Shown in pieces: positions 50,610 through 63,100 of a stretch of 64,000 nucleotides of DNA; the stretch's first letter is position 1, and each line of letters begins with the position of its first letter. A program made the position numbers and the translations under genes. Below the pieces are notes generated by a model. That model saw only the letters and a list, made by a program, of their open reading frames with translations. It searched no databases and was not told the origin of the DNA. Source of the DNA: Ochromonas danica (taxonomy: Eukaryota; Sar; Chrysophyceae; Chromulinales; Chromulinaceae); assembly GCA_015146655.1 (NCBI GenBank), contig VKHL01000065.1:62001-126000 (forward strand), given 5' to 3'.

Positions 50610-50706
50610 CACTATATGAAGTTCTCACAGTGGTTGAAGGTCCTTTTCTCGTTGTTGTTCGGGGGGTGAATTGAGAACAGTAGTGTGGTGGCAAATGGGA
50701 AGAAGT

Positions 50707-50718
50707 GACTTATAAGTC
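50707..50718. promoter_or_regulatory. Palindrome GACTTATAAGTC, copy 2 (candidate regulatory site)
   Basis: Identical to the palindrome at 50598-50609, 109 bp downstream, again followed by GCAGTGGTTGAAG and a GGTCCTTCTC box. It is about 275 bp upstream of the GH81 start. Function is inferred only from symmetry and duplication. Confidence 0.4.
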
Positions 50719-50990
50719 CGAATTGTCTAGTTTGCGCAGTGGTTGAAGAGCAGCGGTCCTTCTCTCGGGTGGGTGAGTGAGTGAGCGCATCCCATCGCTT
50801 GAGGCTTTCCTCGTGCCATCATCATCCAACCGACTCATCGGAGTCTCCATCTACTTCCTCCTCCCTCCTCTATGACTCTGTCCTCTTTGTCATCACGTTG
50901 TTATTAAGAGGAAAAAGATCAATTTTGACCATCCCCCCACGGTGTGAGAGAGTGAGCAGTTAGTGTGAGAAATCTGTCAAGTGCAACACG

Positions 50991-53839
50991 ATGAACTTCT
51001 CCACTTTTCCTTGGAAAACTCCAACCAACTATCAAGCAATTGATGACACAGAAGCTAATAGAATATCTTCCTCTCTTGAAGACAATGAAAGGGATGATAA
51101 TGATGTTGATGATGATGATGATTCTCTATCATTTAGTAATAGCAATAGCAGCAATAGGAAGAAGAAGAAGAATTTGTTCTGGTTGTCTCTTGTACTCCTC
51201 AAGCTATCCATCATCCTCTTCTTCATCATCTTCACCTCTTCTTCCCTCTTCAATGCCAATCTTCAACAGCCAGGTATCAGTCGGACGACTCCCTTTAAGG
51301 TCATCACTCATCCAGACCCGCCCACGCCACTGTGGGGTACCGTCACGAAACCTTTCCCTACTGGCGCATTCTGGACGAATTTGGTAGTGAAGAATGGTGA
51401 TGGACCTATTGGTCTCTATCCCTATGGTGTCAAGACATTAGATGTCGGTGTGCAGCTGTCCTATGGGGCATCACGTCGAATGGTGTCGCGCACGTTAATT
51501 AACGACATGGTCATGAATGACTTACAGATCTCCTCCACACAGACTTACCTGTCCAGAGCAGTGGAATCCTATGATAATGTCTCTGTCACCATGACCTATA
51601 AAGTGAGTAATAATGGTAAATACAAGGCCGTGCTAGTCAAGGCTTGTCCTTTTGTCACTGTGGTCTATGAGAATGCTACGCCTTTGATCTCTTCGCCACT
51701 CATGAAGTTTCTCAATGTCGATGCTAAAGTCGTTAAAGATGGTGTGGGAACACAATACCTGGTGACGTTAGGGAACTATCAGAAGTGGTTAGTCTATTGC
51801 TCAGAGCCTGTGGCTTTAACGTGGAAGGAGAATACACTCACAGCAAGTGCGCCGATCAAAGGATTCATTCGTGTCGCGGTCTTACCTCTACAAAACGCTG
51901 ATAATGCTTTCAATACCTTGCTTTCCTATGTCTCTCGCTACCCAACGGGCGGGTCAGTGTCTGTCTCTTACAATGGCGTCAGTACCAGCCCATCATCTGC
52001 CCCAGCGGGCAATGGTGCAGGAGGAGCAAGTGGAGCGGGTAGCTCAGCAGTAGTAACTATCCAGTACAGTAGTGTAGGCACAGGTGGATTGCTTATGCTG
52101 GCGTTACCACATCATATACCTCTTCTACCTTCTACCCTCTGGGATAGCGACGAGAACAAGCGTGTGGCCGCCGCCTACTCGCCTATTTATTGCATTAAAG
52201 GTCGTTTGAAAGCTGTGGTTACTGATAATTTGAAGCTAACCTATAGCTTACCTAATGTCGGATGGCACTATAACCTCGCTGACAAGCTGAGCACCTCCCA
52301 GCTCGACGAAATGGCGCGTAATCTCATCGTTGAAGTACGTACTAATCCTCCTATTCCTACCAGTGATGCCTATGCCTTTGGTAAACAACTAGGACGTATG
52401 GCACGCTTGGCCTTGATAGCAGATTATTTGGGCATTGCTGATGCACGGCAGCAAGCGATCTATTCACTAGAAACCTCCATCATTCCTTGGTTACAGAGCA
52501 TGTCTCAAGATGTCTTGTTGTATGATCGCACCTATGGTGGACTTGTCACATCTGGTGGTATTGCTGACCAAACGAATGATTTTGGCTCGGCATGGTATAG
52601 TGACCATCACTTCCATTATGGTTACTTCCTAAACACTGCCGCTGTCTTGGCAAAGCTAGATTTACCTTTCTTTGAAGCCAATAAAAATGCCTTTGATACC
52701 TTCCTACGTGATATTGTCAATCCTGATCCAACAGATCCAGACTTCCCTACAGTGAGGCATAAGGATTGGTTTGATGGCCATTCCTGGGCCTCGGGACTCT
52801 TTCCTCAGGGTAATGGAAAGGGTCAAGAGTCCTCGTCTGAGGCTGCTAATGCCTACTATGGCGCCTATCTATACGCTCTCGTAACTCAGAACAATGACTT
52901 ACAGCGCTTTTCACTCACTCTGCTAGCTATGGAAGTGCAAGCTACACAAACTTATTGGCACATGTCAAATGATGACATGTATGATAATGTCTTCTCTGCG
53001 CGGCGTATGTTAGGGAACATTGGTGCACTTGATGCAACAACAACGACATGGTTTGGTGGAGATATCGAAATGGTGCATGGTATCAACATGTAAGTACAGT
53101 ATAGTCAACTTTCAATAGCTTAGATTGTCATTTGATTCGTCTTTCTTGTTATTGTCTGGGTGTTAGGATGCCTCTCTCTCCTGTCAGTGCCTTGCTATTT
53201 GATAGTCAGTACGCTGCAATCGAATATCCCACAGTAGCTGCACACATGCCACCGTTCCTCCAACCAGGCAATCAGTTATGCTCGAGTAATCCACAGTGTC
53301 GACCCATGGGACTATCGGGCAATTGTTGTCCCACAACCGAGGGGGTCTATTTGACTTGTTGTGATTCTTACATTTCAACCAATAGCAATCGTGTTTCGGA
53401 TGAATGGAAGGCGTATATCTATGCACTCTTAGCGGGTAGGGCTAATCCTTTATCTTGCTTTATTGACTCCATTGACTTGTTGTGTCTCATCTCTGTCATT
53501 GTAGTGGTTGATCGTGAGACTGCCTGGGCACAATTAGATCTACTGCCAGGCTTTGGGGCGGGCAATTCGCGGACGAACTCGTTGATGTGGGCAGCCAGTC
53601 GCTCACCGCCGCTGCCCGGCTTCAATTACAATCTCTACACGAACAACAGTTCCTTTTATCGGCCATCAGAGCTCGCCATGCCGCGGGCTTCTTGTGCTGC
53701 AAATAGCGGTTGTGATGCCTTGGGCCTTGCTGGTGATTGTTGTCCCGGCGCTGACGGACTTTCCCTTTCTTGTTGTGGCCGCACGACAATCCCCACAGCC
53801 GCTCCAACACCATCCCCTTCTGCTTCACCTTCTCCCTGA
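50991..53839 (+). CDS. GH81 endo-1,3-beta-glucanase, type II membrane protein with CCP cysteine modules (three exons)
   Basis: Exons 50991-53089, 53167-53435 and 53505-53839 (phases 2 and 1) give 900 residues. The enzyme cleaves internal beta-1,3-glucan links (laminarin/chrysolaminarin or wall callose). Residues 1-61 are an acidic/Lys cytosolic tail; about 62-85 are a signal anchor (FWLSLVLLKLSIILFFIIFT). GH81 motifs include DFGSAWYSDHHFHYGYFLNT, KDWFDGHSWASGLFP at 591-605 (proposed acid D595) and QESSSEAANAYYGAY from 612 (catalytic glutamate region E613-E617), then WFGGDIEMVHGIN. Two cysteine modules of form C-x4-C-x-x-x-GL-x-G-x-CCP-x4-G-x3-CC occur, one inside the GH81 fold (53270-53365) and one at the C-terminus (53690-53780), before a T-P-S-P-S tail. 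Intron 2 (69 nt) is a stop-free multiple of three. Confidence 0.9.
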
Positions 53840-55103
53840 TCTTCTTCACTTCATTCCATGCTGCATTGACAGACAGACTGAGAGAGAGAGGTGCATTAGT
53901 TGGAAGTGAGAATGGGAGAGCAAAAGGCTGTTTTGGTTAATTGGTAGTTGGCTTGTGGGTGGACGGATGTATGGTTAGGTTGTAGATATATTCTATTGGT
54001 GGTGGTAGACCTTGTAGCTTGTTGGTGTGAAGCATGCACCTCGCTCAGCGTGTTTACTAGACGATTCCTTGTCTTCTACCTCCTCTCCCTCTCTTTAACC
54101 AAGCTGTGCTACTCTATTGCTGTCTAAGAAGAGAGGGAAAGAGAGTGAAAAGGCTTTGGAAAGAGTCGATGAGTGTGAGTGAGTGTGTGTGCGGACGATT
54201 TTCTTTTGCCCTTAGAGAAGGAATGATCCTATCTTTTGTATGAATGATAGCTACTGCTACTGCTGTGGCAAAGAAAAGAATAGCAAATTGAATTGTGACT
54301 GACTGACTGACTGACCCAGCTAGACTAGCTGACTTGTTGTTATTGTGCAAGTTGGCAATTTTGATCATTTGAAGTGAACCTTCTGTCCTTTGTACTTAAC
54401 CTGCTGACCTTTCTCCATGAACTTTCATGATGATGTCAATGACTCAATGACTGTGGTTATTGGCTTAAATGTGGTTAATTGCATATCTTACATCACACAA
54501 AGCAAAAGTTACACAAAGCTGCCATGTTGACCAGAACAGAACAGGGTAAAAAAAGACTTTTGGGAGAGGGATGTGTGTGATTTAAATCTTATTTTAAGGG
54601 TTCGGAAAACAACACAGTTAAGGCGTTTTTATTAAACCACGCGGCCGCTTTTTATGAAACCAGTTTTTATTGAGTTATAACTCTTATATTGCTGTTAACA
54701 AAAACGAACCCCCCGCTTTCAATTTCAAGGGGGGGGGGGGGGGAAGAGGGATTGTCTGCTGTACAACAGCCCCCACCGATAGTTTCCACGTCCAGAGATT
54801 CAAAATCAAATGATTCTCTTAAATCACATTATGTTGCTGATCCTTGACCGTTATTTGCACGAAGTTTCAAGCACTTCATTAAACATCTGCTTTAGCTTTG
54901 ATGTAAAAAAGGAAATTTCTGAATTGATGCATTATTTTGGTTGAATTCCATCATGGAGCCCTTGGACCGACTCACTCCTTTCGGTGACCTGAACTAGATT
55001 CAGAGGACATCAGACAACATAAAAGCGAATCGTTCAGATGTGCAAAACCAGTGGGATTTCCACGAATCAGTTTTGTAAGGTCCAGGGTTAAAAGAAAGGC
55101 GCC

Positions 55104-55391
55104 TTGGGAGGATGGAACAGAAAGAACAGAGAAGTGGAAGAAACGACAATCGATCAATTTCATGAAAGAGGCTGTCTTCCTCCTCTCTTCGACAGGAAGG
55201 GTTTGTCTAATATTCATAAAAAGATGGTTGGTCAAGTTTGTCAGCAAATTGCTCTTCGCAAATGTGAGTTCTGTGCGATTTGTGAGGAAGAAGCTGGACT
55301 GGACTATGCCATGAAGCTGTACAGTACCATTTTCATTGGGCTGCCGGCTTTCCAGCTCCTCCTGTCTTCGTTAGTGGTGATTATATGTTGA
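55104..55391 (+). pseudogene. Coding-like stretch of unknown family
   Basis: About 95 codons are open here, with a Cys-x2-Cys...Cys-containing segment (IALRKCEFCAICEEEAGLDY) that looks more like protein than chance. It ends without recognisable domain completion, and no start context or flanking exons could be fixed. It may be a decayed gene, a transposable-element fragment or an isolated exon. No family is recognised and no function is proposed. Confidence 0.25.
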
Positions 55392-55585
55392 AGAAGAATG
55401 AGTACAATGCATGTGAGGTGCACAGAGGGACTAGTTTAGATGGATATGGACACGTCCCCAATCTATGGACATGCTGAGCGCTATGAATGGTCTTCTGAGA
55501 CTATTGTGTTCCCATTTGCGGCCAAGATGAGGGAGATGCATGAATGCAAAGTAAGAAAAGGATCCTGATGGTCAAGATGATGCAA

Positions 55586-55806
55586 TTACTAATTCCAGAA
55601 TTAATTAATTCCTGAAATTTCCGCGGATATCCTTCACGATGACTTCAATTTCACCCATTTTCTTTGCCAAAGGTATATCACAGCTGAGTTCATCATATCG
55701 TTAAGAAGGGACAAAGAAACAACTGTTGGAGAGGATGATAAGTGATGAGACTGGTGGAGATGAGAGAGATTAATTAATTACTAATTCCAGAATTAATTAA
55801 TTCCCA
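55586..55806 (+). repeat. Pair of about 29-bp direct repeats flanking about 160 bp
   Basis: AATTACTAATTCCAGAATTA followed by ATTAATTCC occurs at about 55587-55616 and again at about 55776-55805, same orientation. The unit is itself partly palindromic (GGAATTAATTAATTC-like). The interval contains no gene. It could be a small element with terminal direct repeats or a local duplication. Confidence 0.6.
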
Positions 55807-56104
55807 GAGCTTTCCATTTTGAACTGTAACTACAGTAATTCCATTTTAGGCAGTCTTGCTCGCGCTGGAAGTCGAGTAATGTACTGTACTGTAAGGTGTA
55901 CAAGTACTGTACAGAGTCCCGGGACTCGACTCATGCGGGGTGTGAGTAGTACACCTAGACCTACTGTAAATTTACAGTACAGTACCGTCTAGACAATCAT
56001 AAGAGAATCGCTCAGTCTACTACTACATCTAACACAACATACTGATATCCATCACTAAACTATCTCATCCTTCGTGTGAAGGCCATGGGGGAGAGGGAGA
56101 AGGC

Positions 56105-56270
56105 AACACACAACTAACACTACCAGACTAACACTAACACACTAACACACTACACTAACACACTACCAGACTAACACTAACACACTACACTAACACACTA
56201 CACTAACACACTACCAGACTAACACTAACACACTAACACACTACACTACACTAGCACTACTACACTAACT
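56105..56270. repeat. ACACTAAC/ACACTAC minisatellite
   Basis: About 165 bp of interleaved AACACACTA, CACTACACTAAC and ACTACCAGACTAACACTAAC units, forming higher-order repeats of about 40-45 bp. No coding role. Confidence 0.9.
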
Positions 56271-56555
56271 AAATAGCTTAAAACCAAAACACTCTTGCCA
56301 TCCCTGTTGTTGTTAAATGACGTTATGATAGATTTGTTTGAAGTATGACTCGACAGTGAGGGTCTCGAGGCTTTACACTTCATGAAGTAAGGAAGAACTA
56401 AACGTACTATAGCTAATATAGTAAATCACACCCTTCCAGCACTCACCCAATCACCATATAATACAGAGAATAACATTGGAATTGACTGTTGAATATGATA
56501 CTATCTACAGTTGATATGTAATATGGGACGAATATAGGGAGTATACTAGTAATTG

Positions 56556-56564
56556 CTATTTAAT

Positions 56565-56596
<32 letters not shown>

Positions 56597-57083
56597 TGTC
56601 TTCTGATGAAGAAGAAGACCAGATGTAGACCATCTCAAGGCTATTTGGATCATCATCGTCATCGTCATCATCACTGCTAATGTTGTTGTTATTGTCTCTC
56701 TGGATACTACCACTACCACTACCACTACCACTACCACAGCTACCACTACCTCCTCTGTGGTCTTCAGAGCTTGCTAACGAGTATGAAGCAGCAGATAATG
56801 ACAAACTCTCTTTACCATCCTCTGACATTGACATAGACATCATCATCATCTCTCCTCCTCTACTATCACTACTATACCCAGCAGCCACTACCTTCTCTGT
56901 TGGATCACAACTGCTATCAACAATGAGGTCATTAGCCATCACATGCACTACAGGCACAGGCACAGGCACAGTCGAGACAGAAGGAGAAGGAGAAGGAGGA
57001 GCAGCTGCAAGGGCATGGGCAGCAGGCTGCTGGCACTGGGGTTGAGGGTAAATCATTGCCAATCTCTTGAACGAACTGTTCCT

Positions 57084-57116
<33 letters not shown>

Positions 57117-60100
57117 ACTACGTGATGATGATGATGACGATGAGAATACCCCCCAAGACTTCCACAATAGCAAGCAGATCAACAATACCACGACGATACT
57201 GACTGCAATAAGGTAATAAGGTCGTCTAGCTAAGGCATAGAAGGCTAGTGTTAGTCCAGCTAATAGCATAGGCTCCACCACTCGTAACAAAAGGCGTTGC
57301 AAGGCAATCGGCATGTCCGCTGCGAGACGTTTGATCCATCCCATAGCAGACGATGATGACGATGACGATGATGATGACAAGCCGAACCTCTCCCGCCATA
57401 CTGTAGCAGATGTACCAGGTGGTAATGGACTGCGGTAGGCGTGCACAATAGCGGCCTCGAGTAGCTTTGGATAGTGTTGTGCTAGTTGATACGAGACGAA
57501 TAGATGGTCTGGTGCATTGAGAATAGATGGTTCTACCATCTCTTTATCATCATCTCTCAATAAGCTATTATCCATTACCATATGATGATGATGATGATGA
57601 GAGGTAGGAGGAGGAGGAGGAGGAGGGTATGGGCCATAGACCATCTTCTCAACAATCTCTTGCAATAGTAAAGAGACTTTCTGCACTTCTTGCAAGGCTA
57701 ATGAAGGTACCACATAATGCATCCATATACACTCTAACGTCTCGAACAGTAAGACATCAAGTGCTAACTGTACCGCCCAGGCTTGTACGAAGTCTTTCTG
57801 CCAGGAGAGACCTTTATTAAACCCTTTCAACAAGCTGTAATAGAAGCAAAAGACTTGTACCACTACTAGCAATGCTACCGCAGACACTTTGACTGACCAG
57901 CTCACAGGCTCAGACTTGATGAAGTCTTGATTGGCTTTGAAGGCAAAGATTCGTTCTGATACAGTGTTTCGACCTAATAGGTCACGGATAAAGGCATGCA
58001 AGATCTCAAAGCCTATCTCAACGTCATTGTCTGGTGGTGGTGGTAGGAGGAGGAGGAGGAGTCTGTCTACCTCTTGATGTATGACTTGAAGCTCTTCTTT
58101 GACGATTTGTTTCATCGTGAGTATTGGAGTTGTAGTAGTGGTAGTAGTAGTTGTTGTTGTAGTAGCACGATGATGATGAACAGGACGAGCTGTTGTAGTA
58201 GAGGTAGGAGGAGGAGGGAGTGTTTCCAAGAAGAGACCAGTTGATGAGTCAAGTCCCCAGGCGAAATCAAAGTCTTGTTGTAGGTGGTATTTCTTATGAG
58301 AGATGATGGAGGAGGAGGAGAAGAGACGTCTTTGAAAGAAGATCTCATGGCAAAGTTTGTTGAAACACTTCGCTACTATGACATCGATAGGGTCGTTAGT
58401 GTTGGTGTTGTTACCCTCCTCAGACTGTATCCTTCCTCCTCCTCCTCCACCACCACCACCTCCTCCTCCTCCTAACTCTTCTTGGTAGTAAAGTTGGTCT
58501 AAGACGCGGTCATGTACAGTCTTTCTGTAAACTCTCCATGCCTGACTTTTGGCTAGAAGGCTATGACAGTGTAGCACTGCTACCTCACGGGCTTCGAGTG
58601 CCTGCGTGGAGAGGTAGCGCAAGGAGGTGCGCCTCTTCTTCTTCATCCTTCTTGAAGCCTTAGAGGCTAGCACAGAGATAGGAAGGATGCTATCAAAGCC
58701 AGCAGTCCTTCTAGTCTGTCCCCCCTCCATTACAACCTCCTCCTCCTCCTCCTGCTGCTGCTGCTTCTGGTGGTTAGCCATAACAGGTGCTCCAATTAAA
58801 TCAGTCAACATCTCCAAAGGAGTCGAAGCAATACAAGTAGCAAGTGCAATGATAATCGCAACATAGAGAGAAGCAGTCAGTGAGTAGCTCGGGTTAGCAT
58901 AGCTACACTGCCATCTACTACCACTACTACTACCCGCTACACTGTCTTCCCCCCACGAGCAGTAGGAATGCTTATCATCCAGCATGTATCTACGACTAAG
59001 ACAGCTCTCCATGGTGGTGTAATAGACACAAGATCCATCATCATCGGGATAGTTTAGGTCATAGAGTAAGGCAAGTAAGAACAATGTAAAGCTCTGCATG
59101 GTAACTAATTGAACAATCAATAAGAATGGTCGATGACTTGATCGTAATTGGAAGATGAAATTAGCATATGGATGATGTGTTAATAGTTCATGTTTTAGAG
59201 TGAGAAGAAGTGATTGTTGACTGTGTTTCCTTGTAGCAGTAGTAGTAGTAGTAGTAGCAGTGGTAGTGGTAGTTGTTGTGTAAATGACAGGGAAAGCGGC
59301 GGAAAGATAGCCTACCAATGCCTCGTAGACAATCGCTTGTTGTTGACTACTTCCACTAGCATCTCCAGCCTTTACCATCATAGGGTCCACTTTGTTCTTC
59401 TTCTTGTTCTTCTTCTTGTTGTTGTTGTTCCTATCTTGATGATCCCACATGAGAGCTACCATAAGAATGATAGCTACACCCCAAATAGATCCATACAGTA
59501 CTAAGATGATGTAAGTCTTGCTTAGAGAGGAAATACTGCTTGTAAGTGCTGAGGCTGACTCGAAGGTTTGTGTAATATCAGACGACATGTATTTCATAAC
59601 TAAACCTGCTGCAACACTTCCAGTACCACTACCTGATCCGATTGTACATCGACAAGTGATCTTCTTAATAGAGACGGTGTTCAGTATGGTCTTATTAGAG
59701 GAGGAAGAAGACTCATAAGATGTGGTAGTAATTGCATAGCAATTACCAGATGATCCACTGGATAAGCCCAGCGCAGCACAAGCAGGAGAGAGTACAGGGC
59801 AATAACCAGTGTAAGTCCCTGCTTTCCCTGTGCATTGTACTGACATGACCTGACCAGAGTCCGGACAGGTATAGGTCTTCGTTGATAAGTCATTCAGAGG
59901 GCAGTAGATCGAATAGTTCAGACCCACGGTAGTAGTACCTCCTATGCCTATGGAAGAAGGAAGAAGTGTAATATCCACGTATTTCACATTGTTCACTTTG
60001 ATATTCATCACATTGGAAGCGAGAGCAAGACTACTATTGTTGTTGTTGTTCTTTGCATAGCTGGATTGATCGAAGATCACCACAGAGACGTAGACTGATC

Positions 60101-63100
60101 CGCTGCTGCTGTTAGAGGTCGTGACAGCAAGAGATGGCAGCGTCGATGATTCACCCAATCCTGCCATCAAAGCCTCTGCAGGGGTCATAGCAATCGGAAC
60201 TGTGATGCTAGAGCCATCACTATTATCATATACAGCCGTGGACATACGGAACGTATCATAGACGACAGAGTAGTTCTGTTGCTCTTTGATGAGCAGGTCT
60301 TGGAAGGAATAAATCGTAGAGGTTAAGTTAGACACTGTTTGACTGTTATTAGTAGACCGAGAAACTGCAGAGATGGCTGCATCAATAGGGCCCATTACAC
60401 TTGCAACTGCTAGAGAAAGAGATTGTGTATTGCTGTTCATACTGGAAGATGATTCTGCAGCTGCAGCTTTGATTATGACACTTGCCAACGATGCAATCTG
60501 ACTTGCTGAACTACTGGAGACATCATATTGATCTCGTACAATAGTCGACAACGAAGCTGCTGCATTGGATAGTGAAGTACTGTCGATATCTCCATTCTGC
60601 AAGACAGTCGACAAACCTGTCAACAACTGTGACCGTAGAGCTTGTTCTGCAGCCAGTTGTGCGGATGTTAGGCTACAATCAGAGCCTCCATAGCCGCTGT
60701 TACAAACACAGATAGCCTCGCAGGTGGTGGCGAGAACCGAACAAGAAGAAACCACATTGGCTGTGTCGGTGGAGACAGTCAAACAATAGCCATGTCCTGA
60801 ACAATTGGAAGAACTGCTGCAAGTCTTTTGCTTTGTCTGACAGATACCAAAAGAGATATTGCAATACTGCCAAGAAGCACAAACTGCTGCACTGTTACTT
60901 GATAATAGACATGATCTATTGCGATAGGAGGAATAGTCAGTGAACGATGAGGTCGCAAGACACATTGTATTCCCAGCACTTGATACTCCAGGTGCAATAT
61001 ATCCTTCTAAACAATCATTACAAGTATTTGCAGTGGAAGAACATCCACCACGATGCAAAGCAGAGCAGTTAGGAGTGGAAGAACAATCCACTTGGTTCAG
61101 TAAAGTAGTAGCAACAGAAATCACATTTTGTAATTCATCGTGAGAGAGATTCTGTTGATTGTTCAGCATTGTAGTCAACAAGGCATTGGCTCTGCCTGAA
61201 GGAAGAGGTAAGACTTCCACACTATTGTTAACCAATAAGCTACCACAGCCATAGGAGTCCATCGCGATTACGCTCACATTGAGAGAGTGACCATCCTCAA
61301 TTCTTCCAGTTGGAAGGATCGCCGTGATGGTAGACACCTCGGACTTGGATTGGATTGGTAGAGAAAGACCTGAATCGGCAGAATAATAGCTAAAGGAATA
61401 TGTTAGTGGTAGGTCACTGTCTTGCCAGCTGTCTGTATAGACGAGGAAGCTGGTGTTGAGAGTGTAACCTCTCTGAGGCTTTATCGCAATTCTACCATTC
61501 ATAGGTGGAGCATTCGTCTTCACAGAGATCGAGACTGCACTGACAATCACATTGTCACCTGAAGTAGTAGTAGAGAGTCTTCGACTGGTAGTGATGCTGT
61601 TGTTAGTGTTAGAAGAAGACGATGAGCATGAGATTGTGAATGTATACGAAGCCCCACCCTTCAGAGTCCCAGCGAGAAGATAGAGGTTGACATAGGTGAG
61701 ACGTTGGGGCAGTACTAACTTGGTATATGGAGCACTGATCAAGCTGTTAATATCAACAGAAGGGTCATTCACAGTCCAAGAGGAGTTGCACGGTACTAGA
61801 GGAGAATAGATGGAACTGTAGAGAGTCGTCTTCGTATCGACGTTGATATAACGGAGTTGAGAGAGGTAGTCAGCATTGACCACAGCACCAGAAGAGGAAG
61901 CAACCCAATTGACAACGGGATGCTCACTGGCAACAATCTTCACAGTGATGATCATGCTACCATTACCACCACGATGAGGATACAGTTGATCGAATACTGT
62001 CAAATGGATTGACAAGATGCTACCTATGCAGGAAGAGTTACTGCTTGGCACTACATACACAATAGGTGCCGAATACACAGAAGGTGAATAGGTTTGATTA
62101 GATGGCAACCGTAAGAGTGTATTGCAACAATTCCAACTCAACATGTGCGGGGAAATACATGACCACGAATACCCTAACTTAGTCGATGAAGAGTGCGCAT
62201 AATAACGATTCGGATCGTAGCTGGCACTTCCGTTGAGCAGCAGACGTGCACCAGTACGAACATGCTGATCGGACGAGCTGGGCGTTATGGCAGCCACTAG
62301 ATCCACTGCCAACACAGTGACGTTGACCATGGTCGAGGCAGTGAGAGAAGATGTCATGTCTTTCACAACCAACGAGACGCGATAACTACAATTTGACATC
62401 AAGCGAAAAGGTGACAACAGATACTTCTTTTGATCTTTGGATTCAGATGGCAGCGACGATAATCTCTTCATCTCTGCGTTACCGTTTGTTATAGTCAACA
62501 AGTCTACTGTCCAAGTAAACTGTAACGAAGAAGTGCTTCTCTTACTATCACAAAGTGGTCTATAGGCATCGGCAGTGAGAGACAAGGTATCATTGATGCG
62601 TATTGTTCTCATAGAATCTCCACCAATTATCCTCACAATAGGAGGTACTTGAGTTGTCGCATTCACAATAGTAGTCGTCAATGATCTAGAGGAACACACA
62701 GAGAAGAAGTTGCAGAACAATACCATTATTTGATACTTCCTTCCAGCAACCAGCCACGAGTTGTCGAGAGAAATAACTGTCTGCTGCTGTGTGGAATACT
62801 GCCGAACAATTTCTTTCTCAATTCTCAGAGCATCTTCAGCGCTGTCACCATCACTGGTAAGCGAGGAGATAGAGAAGTTTACTGCGGCCCATGGTCGACC
62901 AGCATTGCCTTGAAGGCTGGCGCTCATGGAGAAGTCCAAGAGCCAAGTCCCACATGCGCTGACTTGGGCCGCTGTAAAGCTACCGATAACAGGTTGCACA
63001 GGGGAAATCGGAGGCTGAATCGAGACCATTCTCACCTCATCTACAGTGACTCCAACTGATGTGCATGAAGAAATAGTGGGGCAAGGTACACCAAGTGGCT

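Larger units (their letters stand above)
49732..50990. other. Intergenic region / promoter of the GH81 gene
   Basis: About 1.26 kb without a recognised gene. It includes CAACAACAACAG-type tracts near 50580, and two copies of an imperfect 55-bp direct repeat (50595-50645 and 50704-50763) centred on perfect palindromes, listed separately. Confidence 0.5.
53840..56555. other. Gene-poor, repeat-rich region
   Basis: About 2.7 kb with no gene that can be supported. It contains a poly-G run (54728-54745), a coding-like stretch of unknown origin (about 55100-55390), a pair of AATTACTAATTCCAGAATTA direct repeats, GTACTGTACAGT-rich sequence with palindromes (55880-55985) and an ACACTAAC minisatellite. 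AT- and repeat-richness contrasts with the dense regions to the left. Confidence 0.5.
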
